This document shows, piece after piece, positions 35,648-44,031 of a DNA stretch of 45,936 nucleotides; the first letter of the stretch is position 1, and each line of letters opens with the position of its first letter. This stretch comes from Puniceicoccaceae bacterium (GTDB taxonomy: Bacteria; Verrucomicrobiota; Verrucomicrobiia; Opitutales; Coraliomargaritaceae), in the NCBI GenBank assembly GCA_017857255.1, contig JAFMDL010000013.1, forward strand, positions 1 to 45,936, in the 5' to 3' direction. Made by a program: the position numbers and the translations under genes. The notes below the pieces were generated by a model that was not told the DNA's origin, made no database searches, and saw only the letters and a program-made list of their open reading frames with translations.

Positions 35648-36997
35648 ATGAAATTTATTAGTACACGCGGCCAAGTGCCTCCTGTTTCTTTTTCGACTGC
35701 GGTTGCGCAGGGACTCGCTCCAGACGCTGGGCTGTATCTGCCAGAAGCATTACCTAATTTGAAGCCGTTTCTGCAGGAGTGGGCATCGCTCAGCTACGCG
35801 GAACTGTGTGAGGCATTTTTTGCCCTCTTTGCCACCGATATTGATCGCGCAGAATTAAGAGGGATCGTTGCCCGCTCGTATACCAAGTTTGATCATGCCG
35901 ACATTGCACCGATCCAGCAATTGAGTGACGAACTATTCGTGCTGGAGCTCTTCCATGGCCCGACACTAGCGTTTAAGGATTTCGCGCTGCAACTGTTAGG
36001 CAATTTGTATGAAGCGCAGATCACGCGCACTGGTAAGCCGATTTCTGTACTAGGGGCGACTTCCGGTGATACTGGAGCGGCTGCGATTCATGGCTTGTTG
36101 GGCAAGGTCGGGGTAAAGACTTTTATCCTGTATCCAGATGGGCGAGTGTCGCCGCTGCAAGAGCGGCAAATGACTTGTACTGAAGCGAGCAATGTGTACC
36201 CGTTGGCGATTAAGGGTAGCTTTGATGATGCTCAAGCGGCGATGAAGACCGTATTCGAGGATCAGGACTTCGCGGCCGAAGTCGGCCTTTCGGCGGTTAA
36301 CTCGATCAACCTTGCTCGTATTCTAGCGCAGTGTGTGTATTACCTTTCGGCATTCTTCCGCTTGCCTGAAGCGGTCCGCGAGGAGACGACTTTTGTGGTG
36401 CCAACAGGTAACTTTGGCAATGTGCTCGCCGGCTGGATGGTACAACGAATGGGAGTACCGATTAAGGGATTCCGCGTTGCAACGAACCAAAACGATATTC
36501 TCCACCGTCTGTTTCAGACGGGGACCTATAAACTCGACGCTGTGTCACCTAGTCTTGCGCCGTCGATGGACATTCAGGTCGCGTCGAACTTTGAGCGCTT
36601 CCTATACTATGCAGAAGATTGTAATCCTGAAAAAGTACGCGAGATTATCAGTACGTTTAAGCAAACAGGAAAATATGTGTTTGATACATTCAAGTCCGAT
36701 GGCATCACCAGCTCTCGTACCGACGACGAAGAGATTGGCGCGATTATTAAACGGGTGCATGAGCAATATGGGTACGTAGTAGATCCGCACACTGCTTGTG
36801 GTTTTGCTGGTGAGTTCGATGGGCCTCAGATCATTTTAGCGACTGCGCATCCGGCGAAATTTCCAGATACGATAGTGGACTCGATTCAGCAAAACTCAAC
36901 GCATCCGTCATTGGAGACATTAAAGCAAATTGAACCTGTGAAGTATGCAGTCGAGCCCACACCTTTAGCCATTAAGGCTTTTATGCGATCCCATTAG
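35648..36997 (+). CDS. thrC: Threonine synthase
   Basis: PLP enzyme that converts O-phosphohomoserine to threonine, about 449 residues (the longer proteobacterial/yeast-like form). N-terminal MKFISTRGQVPPVSFSTAVAQG in the usual style, PLP-binding Lys110 in HGPTLAFKDFALQ, and GATSGDTGAAAIHG and PTGNFGNVLAGW for phosphate binding. I chose the ATG at 35648 because family homology begins there; the frame is open to 35606. It lies 115 bp after the dipeptidase gene on the same strand. No threonine attenuator leader is seen. Confidence 0.95.
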   Translation: MKFISTRGQVPPVSFSTAVAQGLAPDAGLYLPEALPNLKPFLQEWASLSYAELCEAFFALFATDIDRAELRGIVARSYTKFDHADIAPIQQLSDELFVLELFHGPTLAFKDFALQLLGNLYEAQITRTGKPISVLGATSGDTGAAAIHGLLGKVGVKTFILYPDGRVSPLQERQMTCTEASNVYPLAIKGSFDDAQAAMKTVFEDQDFAAEVGLSAVNSINLARILAQCVYYLSAFFRLPEAVREETTFVVPTGNFGNVLAGWMVQRMGVPIKGFRVATNQNDILHRLFQTGTYKLDAVSPSLAPSMDIQVASNFERFLYYAEDCNPEKVREIISTFKQTGKYVFDTFKSDGITSSRTDDEEIGAIIKRVHEQYGYVVDPHTACGFAGEFDGPQIILATAHPAKFPDTIVDSIQQNSTHPSLETLKQIEPVKYAVEPTPLAIKAFMRSH

Positions 36998-37398
36998 CAT
37001 AGGTTGATACGCGGGGGTAGGCCACCGAATGGTGAGCGAGGTGTTTTAAATAATTAATCTATTTAATGCAGGTTGAGTAGATCCAGTTACATGCGATGAG
37101 CATAGCATCTTTTGAGCATCTTATTTGGCGTTTTTTTTGGAAATGGCCTAAGGTGCGTTGTCCACGGTTTATTCGATTCGGGAATCGTGCGCATGAATTT
37201 GTGCATAATTTCTATATTATTATGCCCCAGAGCGCCGTGAAATATAGTGTAGATGTCAATTTATTTTGAATTTTTGCTGGTAGATGCGACAGATTTTGTC
37301 TCTGTTATGAAGGGATTTAAATGAGTGTTAGGTCGGTTAATAAACCCAGGTATGTGTAGTCTGATAACCCTACTCATTTGGATCTGTATTCCCTATCC
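36998..37398. other. Intergenic region before the glycosyltransferase
   Basis: About 400 bp without a recognisable gene. It is AT-rich, with several TATAAT-like stretches and a run of eight T's near 37131. It may hold a promoter for the following genes. No RNA gene or repeat is recognisable to me. Confidence 0.45.
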
Positions 37399-38673
37399 GT
37401 GAAAATTTTAATTTTAACAGCGTTATACCCGCCGCTCAGTACGAGGGGGCATGATGACCGCTGCCGCCAGGTGGTGGAAGCGCTGTCGATGCGTGGGCAC
37501 CGGTTGCAGGTATTAACCTCAAATCATCGATTGCCGCCTATGGGGTTACAAGGGGAGAAGGGGGTGTATCGAGATTTATTGCTGCATGATGTGGTGGAGC
37601 CTGAGAAGGTCGCAGATTTACCTTATCGTTTGCTGCATGCGCATGAATTGAGTAATGCGCGTGCATTGTATCAACGTATAGACCGTTTTAAGCCAGATAT
37701 TGTTTATGTTTGGAATATGAATCGTCTGTCGAAATCTCTTTTGTTCAGCCTTCAAGAGCAGGGGATATCAGTTGCTTACGATTTGCATTGTAACTGGTTA
37801 AGGCAGGAGCTGTTTGACTCCGATCCATGGTTTCACTGGTGGAAAGATCGCCAAGGCTGGAAAATGAAAATCTTTAAGCTGTACTTGAAATTAACAGGTC
37901 AGAAGCGCCGACAACTTAAGAATTTCCCGATAGGAGCGGTTGTGGGTCTTGATTTATCAATGGCTTCGGTGTGTAGCGAGAGCCTGCGTCGTGATCTATT
38001 GGCATCTGGAGTGACTCAAGCCGCTTTGTTACCTCTCCTTTACCCAGCATTGAATACGAATTATTTAGTCATGAAAAAACGCTACCAGCGGGCGCGGCGT
38101 TTTATGTGGGCGGGCCGCCTTAATGCAGACAAAGCGCCAGGAGTAGCGTTGCGTGCGGTGGCGGTTTTAAAGGATCGAGGCATCAATGTATTAGTTGATT
38201 TTTTTGGCATGGGCGAGCCGCTGGAGCGCAAATCGATGCGTAATTTGATTGATGCGTCAGGTCTCGGCGATTCTGTGCACATGCTAGGAATCCGCCCGGG
38301 GGCTCTCATGTCCAAATATTCGGAATATGACGCATTCTTATTTACCAGCGGTTCGAATGATCCTTTTCCGATTTCGCCACTGGAGGCAATGCGGTGTGGT
38401 TTACCGTGTATTTTGGCACGTAATGGAGGTATTACCGAAGTGTCTATAGAGAATGAAACTGCATTACTTTATGAGGCTGGTGATGCGGAGGCACTGGCCG
38501 ATGCGATGCAGCGGATGATGGCACTGGAGGATGGTGGTGCGTCGATGGCAAAGAATTGTACGGAAAGTTTGCAAGGGAAGCACTCACTCGCCAACGTTGT
38601 GAATAACATTGAAGCGTTTCTGTCAGCCTCTAGCGACTCCAACTCGACAAAGAATAATGACCAACAAAACTGA
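37399..38673 (+). CDS. Glycosyltransferase family 4 protein
   Basis: About 424 residues, GT-B fold. N-terminal strand and loop KILILTALYPPLSTRGHDDRCRQVVEAL is typical for GT4, and the C-terminal domain has FMWAGRLNADKAPGVALRAV and a donor-binding segment PFPISPLEAMRCGLPCILARNGG with the conserved Glu. It probably adds a sugar to a surface polysaccharide or lipid; donor and acceptor are unknown. I use the GTG at 37399; a TTG seven codons earlier is possible. The 3' end overlaps the next gene by 17 bp, so the two are coupled. Confidence 0.88.
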   Translation: MKILILTALYPPLSTRGHDDRCRQVVEALSMRGHRLQVLTSNHRLPPMGLQGEKGVYRDLLLHDVVEPEKVADLPYRLLHAHELSNARALYQRIDRFKPDIVYVWNMNRLSKSLLFSLQEQGISVAYDLHCNWLRQELFDSDPWFHWWKDRQGWKMKIFKLYLKLTGQKRRQLKNFPIGAVVGLDLSMASVCSESLRRDLLASGVTQAALLPLLYPALNTNYLVMKKRYQRARRFMWAGRLNADKAPGVALRAVAVLKDRGINVLVDFFGMGEPLERKSMRNLIDASGLGDSVHMLGIRPGALMSKYSEYDAFLFTSGSNDPFPISPLEAMRCGLPCILARNGGITEVSIENETALLYEAGDAEALADAMQRMMALEDGGASMAKNCTESLQGKHSLANVVNNIEAFLSASSDSNSTKNNDQQN

Positions 38674-39058
38674 TATCCCCGGTATTGATTTCGACCAGTC
38701 GACTCCAGTGATGGATCGCGAGCAAATTGACATGTTACTCATGGTGGATAACGGCGACGGCGACTCAGAAGCACTGATACGAACTTTGTTCCAGCTCTTT
38801 AGGACAGAAAGTGCCGAGAAGTTGACAAATCTGGAGGCTGTCTGTGCGGCTAATGATACTGCGGAACTGCGCAGCATGGTACATTTCGTCTCTGGCAGCG
38901 CAGGTAATCTGGGCCTGGCCCACCTAGCGGGCTTTTATCGTGCCCTAGAGCATGCGATCGTAGCAGGTCGGTTAAATGATCTCAGCGAGTGCGCGATTGT
39001 GATTCGCTCTGCCTTTGACGCTGGCTGCGCGGCTTTTAGTGAAGAGTTTGACGCCTAA
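38657..39058 (+). CDS. HPt domain protein
   Basis: About 133 residues, predicted histidine phosphotransfer domain. Four-helix pattern with the phospho-site in MVHFVSGSAGNLGLAHL (His76, then SGSAGNLG in place of the usual KGSAxxxG). An N-terminal stretch (~1-35) is extra. HPt proteins pass phosphate from a hybrid kinase receiver to a response regulator. None is adjacent; a hybrid kinase with an intact receiver lies at 20.3-21.7 kb. The ATG at 38657 lies inside the glycosyltransferase gene by 17 bp. A hairpin (39051-39082) follows, without a T-run. Confidence 0.8.
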   Translation: MTNKTDIPGIDFDQSTPVMDREQIDMLLMVDNGDGDSEALIRTLFQLFRTESAEKLTNLEAVCAANDTAELRSMVHFVSGSAGNLGLAHLAGFYRALEHAIVAGRLNDLSECAIVIRSAFDAGCAAFSEEFDA

Positions 39059-39307
39059 GCACACACCAAGGTGTCTTGGCGTATAAAAATGTTGGGTGCG
39101 ACTTCACCTTTAAACTGTTAAGCTTAGTTCAGTTGAATTCGAGCGCCAGGCCATCACATCCATATGATTCTAAACGCGTGGGCTCAGCGATTCTGTGGTA
39201 CAAATTAGCTATATCAGTTAGGCATTTAGTAAAGGAGCTCGTGACTGACCAAAAAAACTCCTCAAACTGAGTGACTTTATGGAGTGATTTGTCTTAGAAC
39301 ATATGAG

Positions 39308-40420
39308 ATGTCATTAATAGATCGATATGTGTTCAAGGAATGGGCGGTGGGCTTCGCTCTGACGCTCGGAGTAATTGTTGGCATATTAATCCTGCAGAAT
39401 ATGTACGATAGCTTACCCGACCTGTTGAATGTCGGAGCCAGTGTTAGTGAGGTGTGCTATTATTATGCACTATCCCTACCAACTTATTTACCAGCGATTT
39501 TGCCTATCGCCTTTCTTGTTTCGCTATTATTTTCACTAGGCACACAGCACCGTAATAACGAAATCATTGCGATGCGTGCCTCGGGTGCCAGTTTGTTGCG
39601 CATCAGCCGCTCGCTCTGGCTTGCTGGACTGGCGCTGTCAGGCTTGTTGTTTTATCTTACTGCGTCGTTGGTGCCGCATTCGGTCGAGCGCGCTCGCACT
39701 TTTATTGAAAATCTGGAGTATGCTTCTTTGGAGCAGGGTTTGGAGCATCGGCAGTTGGGCCTAGTCTACAATTTGGGTTTTGATAATCGTAAAGATGGCC
39801 GACTTTGGTTCATGAATCGTTTTAGTGAACGAGCGTGGCTCGGCCTTGGTGTCAATGTGCATACGCGCGATACTGAAGGTCAGGAGTTGAATCGTATTTC
39901 TGCTAGCGAGGCTTATTACGATGATACTCAAGGGCATTGGGTGTTTTTAAATGGCCGGGAATTAATACTGGATGCTGAGACAGGCGATCCAATGCGAACG
40001 CTACCATTTAAGAAGAGAGTGTATGAGGACTTTGATGAAGATCCGAGTTTGATGTTGGCGCTGTATAAGAAACCCAAGATGTTGTCGCTGTTTGAGCTAC
40101 GCCGAATTATTGATCTATTGCCAGCAGAGGATAATCCGATCGTGCATGCCTATTTAGTACGTTATTTCTCATTGCTTGCAGCCCCATTCAGCTGCCTAGT
40201 TGTGGTTGGGCTTGCCGTACCATTTGCTGTATCCGGCGTACGAACAAATCCTATGGTAGGAATTTCCAAATGCATGGGGTATTTCTTCGTTTTCTATCTG
40301 TTGATTAGTGTCGCAACGATTTTAGGCGAGCGCCAGCTTATCCCAGCGTTGCTCGCGGCATGGTTGCCAAATCTGGCCATGTTTGGCGCGGCTGCTTGGC
40401 TGTTTCGACAGGCTCGCTAG
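39308..40420 (+). CDS. LptF/LptG family permease (YjgP/YjgQ)
   Basis: Inner-membrane part of the LptBFG lipopolysaccharide exporter, about 370 residues. N-terminal SLIDRYVFKEW leads into helix one; three helices follow by residue ~115, then a periplasmic beta-jellyroll (~130-270, e.g. WVFLNGRELILDAETGDPM), and three C-terminal helices. The motif YVFKEW and LFSLGTQHRNNEIIAMRASGAS match the family. LptF and LptG cannot be told apart reliably here; its partner and LptB are not in the window. The ATG at 39308 is chosen over an upstream frame extension. It starts 13 bp before a rlmI-like gene ends up downstream on the same strand. Confidence 0.88.
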   Translation: MSLIDRYVFKEWAVGFALTLGVIVGILILQNMYDSLPDLLNVGASVSEVCYYYALSLPTYLPAILPIAFLVSLLFSLGTQHRNNEIIAMRASGASLLRISRSLWLAGLALSGLLFYLTASLVPHSVERARTFIENLEYASLEQGLEHRQLGLVYNLGFDNRKDGRLWFMNRFSERAWLGLGVNVHTRDTEGQELNRISASEAYYDDTQGHWVFLNGRELILDAETGDPMRTLPFKKRVYEDFDEDPSLMLALYKKPKMLSLFELRRIIDLLPAEDNPIVHAYLVRYFSLLAAPFSCLVVVGLAVPFAVSGVRTNPMVGISKCMGYFFVFYLLISVATILGERQLIPALLAAWLPNLAMFGAAAWLFRQAR

Positions 40421-40432
40421 GGTTTGTTTATT

Positions 40433-41578
40433 ATGGATATTTTACCGGAAAAAATGCTTCGCCTGAAGGATTCGTTCATCGATGCTTCAGGGCATCCATG
40501 GGTGCCACTCGCGGCATTGGAACATACGGAGGAATTATTCTGCGATGGTACGGCAAACACGTTATTATCTGCTGGTGGACAGATTCTTGGGAGTGGTATC
40601 TTTGATCGTCGAAACCCTGCTGCTGCATGGCGTCGCTTTAGTTTAGCCGAAGGGGTGGATTTCAATCAAAATTATATTATTGATGCGATGCAGGAGGCAT
40701 TAGGGCGTCGCGGCGAGGAGAGCTGCCAGCGATTAATCAGTTCGGATGCCGATTATTTACCAGGATTAGTTGTGGAGCAGTATGGCGATATCCTTACAGT
40801 TAATACGGAGACTCCAGCCGTTGATGCGCACTTAGAGGTAATTACCAGTCTATTGATGGAGCACTATATGCCGCAGGAAGTTGTTCTCTTGAATGACTGC
40901 GAGACGCGCTCTACATATGGTTTGAAACGTGAAATCCGAACTCTAAGCGGTAACAATTTGAAGGGGCGTTGGGTTGAAATTGACGAGGTGCACTATCGTC
41001 TGGACTGGCTGCAACCGCAGAAACCGCGCTTTTTTCTCGATCAACGTGAGCAGCATAGTTTGGTGGGGAGCCTGTGCGCGGGACGTGTCGTGCTTGATGC
41101 GTTTGCGCATTCTGGCGCTTTTGCATTACAGGCCGTTCGTGGCGGTGCCGAGCATGTGGTGGCAATTGATGCATCGGAGACATGCATTAAAGCGATCGGT
41201 GCCAATGCTCAGCGCAATAACGATTTCATTGAAGCAATCGATTGTGATGCCGTAGCATTTTTGGCTGAGCGAACTGCGGGAGATTTTGACAGTATTATAT
41301 TAGACCCACCTGCCGAGATGATGCAGGACTGGGAAACTTTGAAGGAAGTACATGCCTCTGCATTTCGTTGCCTCCCCACAGGCGGTGTGTTGGCTACGTA
41401 TTGCCGATCCGAGACCATTTCACTGCAGGCATTTGAGCAAATGGTAGCTGCTGCCGCAGCTCAAGCTGGGCGTGAAGGGCGTATCTTTGCCCGGACAGGG
41501 CAGCCGTTTGATTTCCCCAGCTTATTGAATTTCCCTGAGAGCCATTACCTGAAAGGGCTTATTTTACAGGTAGAGTAG
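40433..41578 (+). CDS. Class I SAM-dependent rRNA methyltransferase, RlmI-like
   Basis: About 381 residues. A PUA-like N-terminal region (about 10-75) is followed by a Rossmann methyltransferase domain: RFFLDQREQHSLV, then VLDAFAHSGAFALQAVRGGA (SAM motif I), and DSIILDPPAEM (the N/DPPY-type motif). The conserved Cys of RlmI-type m5C enzymes is replaced by a different context (TYCRSE), so its target may differ. It follows the LptF/G gene by 12 bp, so the two are probably co-transcribed. Its 3' end overlaps the convergent symporter gene by 20 bp. Confidence 0.85.
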   Translation: MDILPEKMLRLKDSFIDASGHPWVPLAALEHTEELFCDGTANTLLSAGGQILGSGIFDRRNPAAAWRRFSLAEGVDFNQNYIIDAMQEALGRRGEESCQRLISSDADYLPGLVVEQYGDILTVNTETPAVDAHLEVITSLLMEHYMPQEVVLLNDCETRSTYGLKREIRTLSGNNLKGRWVEIDEVHYRLDWLQPQKPRFFLDQREQHSLVGSLCAGRVVLDAFAHSGAFALQAVRGGAEHVVAIDASETCIKAIGANAQRNNDFIEAIDCDAVAFLAERTAGDFDSIILDPPAEMMQDWETLKEVHASAFRCLPTGGVLATYCRSETISLQAFEQMVAAAAAQAGREGRIFARTGQPFDFPSLLNFPESHYLKGLILQVE

Positions 41579-43100
41579 AGCGGTCAATATCTGCTGCATG
41601 TTTACGGAAGGATGCTAACTCCTGTTTGACTACTGGTAACAATAAATAGACCCCGATTAAATTCGGGAAGCACATGCCCAACAGCATGCCGTCGGAGAAA
41701 TCGGTGACTGCGCCTAAAGACATTGAAGCGCCAATTACAATACATGAGCAGAATAAAATTTTGTAGAAAAGCTCTGCAAATTGACTGCGACCAAATAGGC
41801 TAGCCCACGCTTGTTGACCATAGTAGGACCAAGAGATCATGGTCGAAAAAGCAAATAGCGTGACCGCAATAAAGAGTACAAACGGAAACCATGCGATCAC
41901 TGAGGCAAATGCTTGAGACGTGATGGAGATGCCATCCATGGAATTGCCGATGCTCTCACCGTAGTTGCCGGTAATGACGATAACAAGCGCCGTTAAAGAG
42001 CAGACCACCACGGTATCGATAAAAGGTTCTAGTAGGGCAACGAGACCTTCACTAGCAGGTTTCGTAGTCTTGACTGCTGCATGAGCAATCGGAGCCGAAC
42101 CAATCCCTGCTTCATTGGAGAAAGTCCCACGTTGAATACCGACAAGCATGGCGCCAATTAAGCCACCAACATAGGCATCTGGTGTGAATGCTTTGCTGAT
42201 GATGAGTCCGATCGCTGAGGGGATTTTATCAATATGTGTGACTAGCACAGTGATCGCCCCCAAAATATAAATGATACACATCAAGGGTACTAAGCGTGAT
42301 GTGACGTTTGCGATGCGCCTGATTCCGCCAATAATTACGACACCAACGAGAATGGCAATCACCGCCCCGAAGACCCATCGATAGTCTGCTAATAGGCTGT
42401 CTGAGCCACCGCTAATATCGACAAATTGCGTGCAGACCTGATTGATCTGAAACATATTGCCGCCACCAAGCGACGCTCCAACGCACAAAATGGCGAAGAT
42501 GAATGCCAGTGCAGATCCTAGCTTGCCCCACGCGGCACCGCGCTCGGCTAGCCCTTTTTTCAGATATTTCATCGCGCCGCCACTGACTTTGCCATTCGCA
42601 TCAATATCTCGGTAGCGTACGCCGAGTGTACATTCTGCAAATTTTGTGGTCATACCGACGAAGCCTAAAATAACCATCCAAAATGCAGCACCCGGACCGC
42701 CCTTTGAAATCGCAATGGCGACACCCGCAATGTTACCGAGTCCAACGGTGGCCGAGAGTGCAGCTGTCAGTGCCTGAAAGTGAGTAATTTCTCCAGGGTC
42801 AGTCGGCTTGGAGTACTTGCCGCGAATGGTTCGGATCGCGAGTCCAAACGAGGTGATATTGATGAACTTAAAGTAAACAGTCAGAAAGATTGCTGAGCCC
42901 GCGAGCCATATCAGTATAAACGGGATTTCTTTGCCACCGAGTGAGAATGGCTTGAAGAAGATGATCTCAAAGATCTTGGCGGTCCATGGTGCCACCGCGC
43001 TGTTGATTTGCTCGTCAAGTGATGCCTCACTGGCGTGTGCAGTGCTGATCACTAAAGGAATTACCGGCAATAGGCGTAGATAGTTGAGTAGGCGTCGCAT
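41559..43100 (-). CDS. Sodium:alanine symporter (AGCS family)
   Basis: AGCS amino-acid transporter, 513 residues with about eleven membrane helices. N-terminal signal-like segment (RLLPVIPLVISTAHA) precedes the transporter core. Typical motifs are GLGNIAGVAIAISKGGPGAAFWM, RGTFSNEAGIGSAPIAHAAV and the later FSTMISWSYYGQQAW. It imports alanine or glycine with Na+. No glycine riboswitch or other leader element is seen in the 160 bp upstream. It overlaps the convergent methyltransferase gene by 20 bp. Confidence 0.94.
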   Translation of the reverse strand: MRRLLNYLRLLPVIPLVISTAHASEASLDEQINSAVAPWTAKIFEIIFFKPFSLGGKEIPFILIWLAGSAIFLTVYFKFINITSFGLAIRTIRGKYSKPTDPGEITHFQALTAALSATVGLGNIAGVAIAISKGGPGAAFWMVILGFVGMTTKFAECTLGVRYRDIDANGKVSGGAMKYLKKGLAERGAAWGKLGSALAFIFAILCVGASLGGGNMFQINQVCTQFVDISGGSDSLLADYRWVFGAVIAILVGVVIIGGIRRIANVTSRLVPLMCIIYILGAITVLVTHIDKIPSAIGLIISKAFTPDAYVGGLIGAMLVGIQRGTFSNEAGIGSAPIAHAAVKTTKPASEGLVALLEPFIDTVVVCSLTALVIVITGNYGESIGNSMDGISITSQAFASVIAWFPFVLFIAVTLFAFSTMISWSYYGQQAWASLFGRSQFAELFYKILFCSCIVIGASMSLGAVTDFSDGMLLGMCFPNLIGVYLLLPVVKQELASFRKHAADIDRSTLPVK

Positions 43101-43205
43101 AATCGTGTGTGGTTGATAATGAGTGACTTTTAGATTTCAGCTCGAATTCACAAGTTTAATCAATACGGGTGAATTGATTCATGCGTTAAACCTTCAGTAG
43201 CGAGC

Positions 43206-43237
43206 ATAAAAAAGGCGCATTCGTAAGAATGCGCCTC
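43206..43237 (-). terminator. Intrinsic terminator after tatA
   Basis: A perfect 10-bp stem (43213-43222 with 43227-43236), loop GTAA, followed by six T's on the minus strand. It lies 25 bp after the tatA stop. Confidence 0.9.
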
Positions 43238-43261
43238 AAAGAAAAGTTACGATTGGGGCAA

Positions 43262-43564
43262 TTATACGTCGTCTTTTTTCGGTTCGGTCGTGTTTGCCTC
43301 AGAGTTCTCAGAAGAATTTGCGGTGTTGGCTGCGACGTTTTTTGCAGCTGGGCTCGCCGCAGGCTGGTCGTCGGCATCCATGGCGTTACGAACATCATTT
43401 TCAATGTCAGCCGTGGCTTTCTTAAATTCTTTAATGGATTTGCCGAACGATCTAAACAGTTCAGGCAGGCGTTTGGCTCCGAAGAGTAGTAACACCACCA
43501 AGAAAATTAGGATTAGCTCCGGTGCGCGGAGGTTTTGAATGAAAGCAAAAGGTTGAATATTCAT
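43262..43564 (-). CDS. tatA: Twin-arginine translocase subunit TatA/TatE
   Basis: 100 residues. One N-terminal membrane helix with the family pattern (LRAPELILIFLVVLLLFGAKRLPEL), then an amphipathic helix (FRSFGKSIKEFKKATADIEND) and a variable, acidic and Ala/Ser-rich tail ending KKDDV. TatA forms the pore for folded proteins exported by the Tat pathway; TatC is not in the window. The start is the ATG at 43564, without Shine-Dalgarno. It is followed by a terminator. Confidence 0.9.
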   Translation of the reverse strand: MNIQPFAFIQNLRAPELILIFLVVLLLFGAKRLPELFRSFGKSIKEFKKATADIENDVRNAMDADDQPAASPAAKNVAANTANSSENSEANTTEPKKDDV

Positions 43565-43588
43565 GAATTATTTATGCTCTACTATGTA

Positions 43589-43993
43589 TTAGTTTTCCTC
43601 AGAGGCAATGCTATACAGTTCTGATAGCTCAACACTGCGATTCGCGCTTGCAGATTCTACGACGTGGTTAATTTTAGGAGAGCCTCCAAGAATGTCCGCA
43701 GTGATGAGTGTCAGGCTTGAGCTCGGACGCACTTTGAGGACTCCGGTTTCGACGCCTGCGTAGTTTTTAGCGATCAGAAAATCACCCCCGAGAGCGACAC
43801 CGTTTCGAATTGTAGCGATTCGTTCAAATAGATCGACGTGCACGATGAGTGGTGCATTCTGCTGGATTACGGGTGTTGAATCACCTTGGTCATGCTTCCC
43901 TTCGGTTATTAGCACGTCATTATTGGCGCAGCCACTGGTTAGGAGAGCTAGCGCACAGCTAGCGGAGATCAGTATGATGGGGTATAAACGCAT
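43589..43993 (-). CDS. Small putative lipoprotein, 134 aa
   Basis: A signal peptide (IILISASCALALLTSGC) ends in a lipobox with Cys22. The mature protein is a short, beta-rich chain with no motif I recognise; LFERIATIRNGVALGGDFLIAKN and TGVLKVRPSSSLTLITADILGG stand out, and the style recalls a small domain made of repeated strands. It lies between rpoD and tatA, 24 bp before tatA, so may be in one unit with it. Function unknown. Confidence 0.72.
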   Translation of the reverse strand: MRLYPIILISASCALALLTSGCANNDVLITEGKHDQGDSTPVIQQNAPLIVHVDLFERIATIRNGVALGGDFLIAKNYAGVETGVLKVRPSSSLTLITADILGGSPKINHVVESASANRSVELSELYSIASEEN

Positions 43994-44031
43994 TGAGTGG
44001 TTTTTGGGTAATTCAGGCAGGTAAAAGTCTG

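Noticed and set aside
39051..39082. Terminator after the HPt gene
   Set aside because: A bulged hairpin (ACGCC / GGCGT ends) exists but is followed by ATAAAAATG, without a T-run.
39076..39270. 64-codon frame between the HPt and LptF/G genes
   Set aside because: No family resemblance, no ribosome-binding site, and composition unlike its neighbours.
43101..43205. Glycine or other riboswitch upstream of the alanine symporter
   Set aside because: No conserved riboswitch core could be recognised in the short AT-rich leader.
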